NCBI GenBank assembly: GCA_020216625.1
Contig: JAIUYB010000120.1
Coordinates: forward strand, 1 to 6,894
From: Desulfarculus sp.
GTDB taxonomy: Bacteria; Desulfobacterota; Desulfarculia; Desulfarculales; Desulfarculaceae
DNA length: 6,894 nt
Reading direction: 5' to 3'
The notes below the pieces were generated by a model. That model did no database searches. It was not told the origin of the DNA and saw nothing but the letters and a program-made list of their open reading frames with translations. The translations under genes and the position numbers were made by a program. Shown here one piece after another: positions 6,215-6,894 of this stretch (within the stretch, counting starts at the first letter, position 1; every line of letters starts with the position of its first letter).

Positions 6215-6783
6215 TACTGCACCACGAATTCGGTGAAATAGACCGCGTGGACGCCCTGCCCCCCGCCCAGGGTGTTGTTGACCGAGCGCAGCACCTCGTT
6301 GCGCAGCTTGAGCTTGCCCGCCACCGGACTGATGTCGGCGAAGGATTTGCTGGTCAACAGGAGCAGGATCGAATCGCGCACCTGGGGCATGCGGGCCTCC
6401 AGATTCTTCTTGGTGGCCTCGTCCTTGACATCCACCGCCAGGGCCAGCTTGAGATATCGCTTGCCGGTGGTGTCGGCCAGGTTGACGATGAACGGCTCCA
6501 GGGTGATCATGGTGGTGGACTTGTCCCCACCATGCTTGTCACCGCCGCCGTGCTTGTCGGCCTCCTTGGCCGCCTTCTCCTCGCCAGCCTTGGGTTGCCC
6601 CTCGGCCGCGGGGGGTGGGGCGGGACTGGCCAGAAAAAACTTCCACACCGCAAACCCGCCACCGCCCAGCACCAACAGCCCGGCCACGGCGATGATGATG
6701 AGCTTCATCATCCCGCCTTTTTTCTTTTCCGACCCGCCCTCTCCGGCTGCGTCGTTTCCCAGATCCATTTCATCGTCGGGCAT
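6214..6783 (-). CDS. fliL: FliL, flagellar basal body-associated membrane protein
   Basis: The predicted protein is 189 residues. It has a short acidic cytoplasmic N-terminus, a lysine cluster (20-22, 27), one membrane helix at about 28-50, a Pro/Ala/Lys/His-rich periplasmic linker (about 53-90), and the FliL domain from about 92 to the end. Family features are the ITLEPFIVNLAD segment near 93-104, the RYLKLALAVDV strand near 109-119, and the C-terminal VYFTEFVVQ. FliL is a single-pass inner-membrane protein that surrounds the MotAB stator and supports torque and stator function. The ATG start at 6783 follows AAAGGAG (6795-6789) by 5 bases. The linker carries a small repeat, DKHGG-GDKHGGDK (residues 76-88). 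The length is slightly above that of short FliL proteins because of this linker. The stop overlaps a small hairpin that precedes fliM. Confidence 0.95.
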   Translation of the reverse strand: MPDDEMDLGNDAAGEGGSEKKKGGMMKLIIIAVAGLLVLGGGGFAVWKFFLASPAPPPAAEGQPKAGEEKAAKEADKHGGGDKHGGDKSTTMITLEPFIVNLADTTGKRYLKLALAVDVKDEATKKNLEARMPQVRDSILLLLTSKSFADISPVAGKLKLRNEVLRSVNNTLGGGQGVHAVYFTEFVVQ

Positions 6784-6799
6784 GATCGCTCCTTTGGCC

Positions 6800-6894
6800 T
6801 CAGCTTGGGTTCAAGAGCACCACGATTTCGATGCGGCGGTTCATGGCCCGGTGCTCCGGAGTGTCGTTGGGGGCCAGGGGCCGGCTGGGACCCA
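6800..6894 (-). CDS. motB: MotB flagellar stator protein, C-terminal end (5' truncated by window edge)
   Basis: Only the last 30 residues are inside the window, ending in a TGA at 6802-6800. The visible peptide contains SRPLAPNDTPEHRAMNRRIE followed by IVVLL. This matches the end of the OmpA-like peptidoglycan-binding domain of MotB, where the APNDTPE and NRRIEIV segments are family hallmarks. MotB pairs with MotA in the inner membrane and anchors the ion-conducting stator to peptidoglycan. The stop lies 16 bases before the fliL start, and the fliL ribosome binding site fills that gap, so the two genes are surely co-transcribed. The membrane helix and plug region lie outside the window. A different OmpA-domain protein is possible in principle, but the location directly before fliL strongly favours MotB. 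Confidence 0.88.
   Translation of the reverse strand, partial: GPSRPLAPNDTPEHRAMNRRIEIVVLLNPS

Noticed and set aside
1..6894. A novel defence, mobile or metabolic system hidden in the window
   Set aside because: Essentially every base belongs to a recognised flagellar gene or a gap of 50 bases or less. No integrase, transposase, direct-repeat array or foreign-looking composition was seen.

Overview
The window is one contiguous stretch of a flagellar operon read entirely from the minus strand. In transcript order (high to low coordinates) it holds the 3' end of motB, then fliL, fliM, fliN, fliO, fliP, fliQ, fliR, flhB, and the first two thirds of flhA, which runs off the low-coordinate edge. 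All ten genes are co-directional. Gaps are 50 bases or less, and two junctions are 4-base ATGA overlaps. No promoter, terminator, RNA gene, mobile element or CRISPR array is visible, so the operon's promoter and end lie outside the window. There is no gene-free stretch longer than 50 bases.

The organism is a GC-rich, Gram-negative-type flagellated bacterium. The order (motA/B)-fliL-fliM-fliN-fliO-fliP-fliQ-fliR-flhB-flhA, with strong G/C preference at third codon positions and no fliK or fliJ between fliL and its neighbours, fits the Desulfobacterota (former Deltaproteobacteria). That placement is inferred from memory of gene order and protein style, not proven by the sequence.

The genes form two functional blocks. 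MotB, FliL, FliM and FliN belong to the motor: stator anchor, stator-associated membrane protein, and the two C-ring (switch) proteins that read CheY-P and set rotation direction. FliO, FliP, FliQ, FliR, FlhB and FlhA make up the flagellar type III export apparatus: the FliPQR entry pore, its assembly factor FliO, the autocleaving specificity switch FlhB, and the export gate FlhA.

The main anomaly is in fliQ. The well-placed ATG with a good Shine-Dalgarno sequence encodes the expected FliQ N-terminus, but the reading frame shifts after 11 residues. One base appears to be missing near 3515-3522, and restoring the frame gives a standard 89-residue FliQ. Two smaller points are GC-rich hairpins in the fliL-fliM and fliM-fliN gaps, and the use of TTG (fliR) and probably GTG (flhA) starts. 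Nothing else suggests a previously undescribed system; this is conserved core flagellar machinery.
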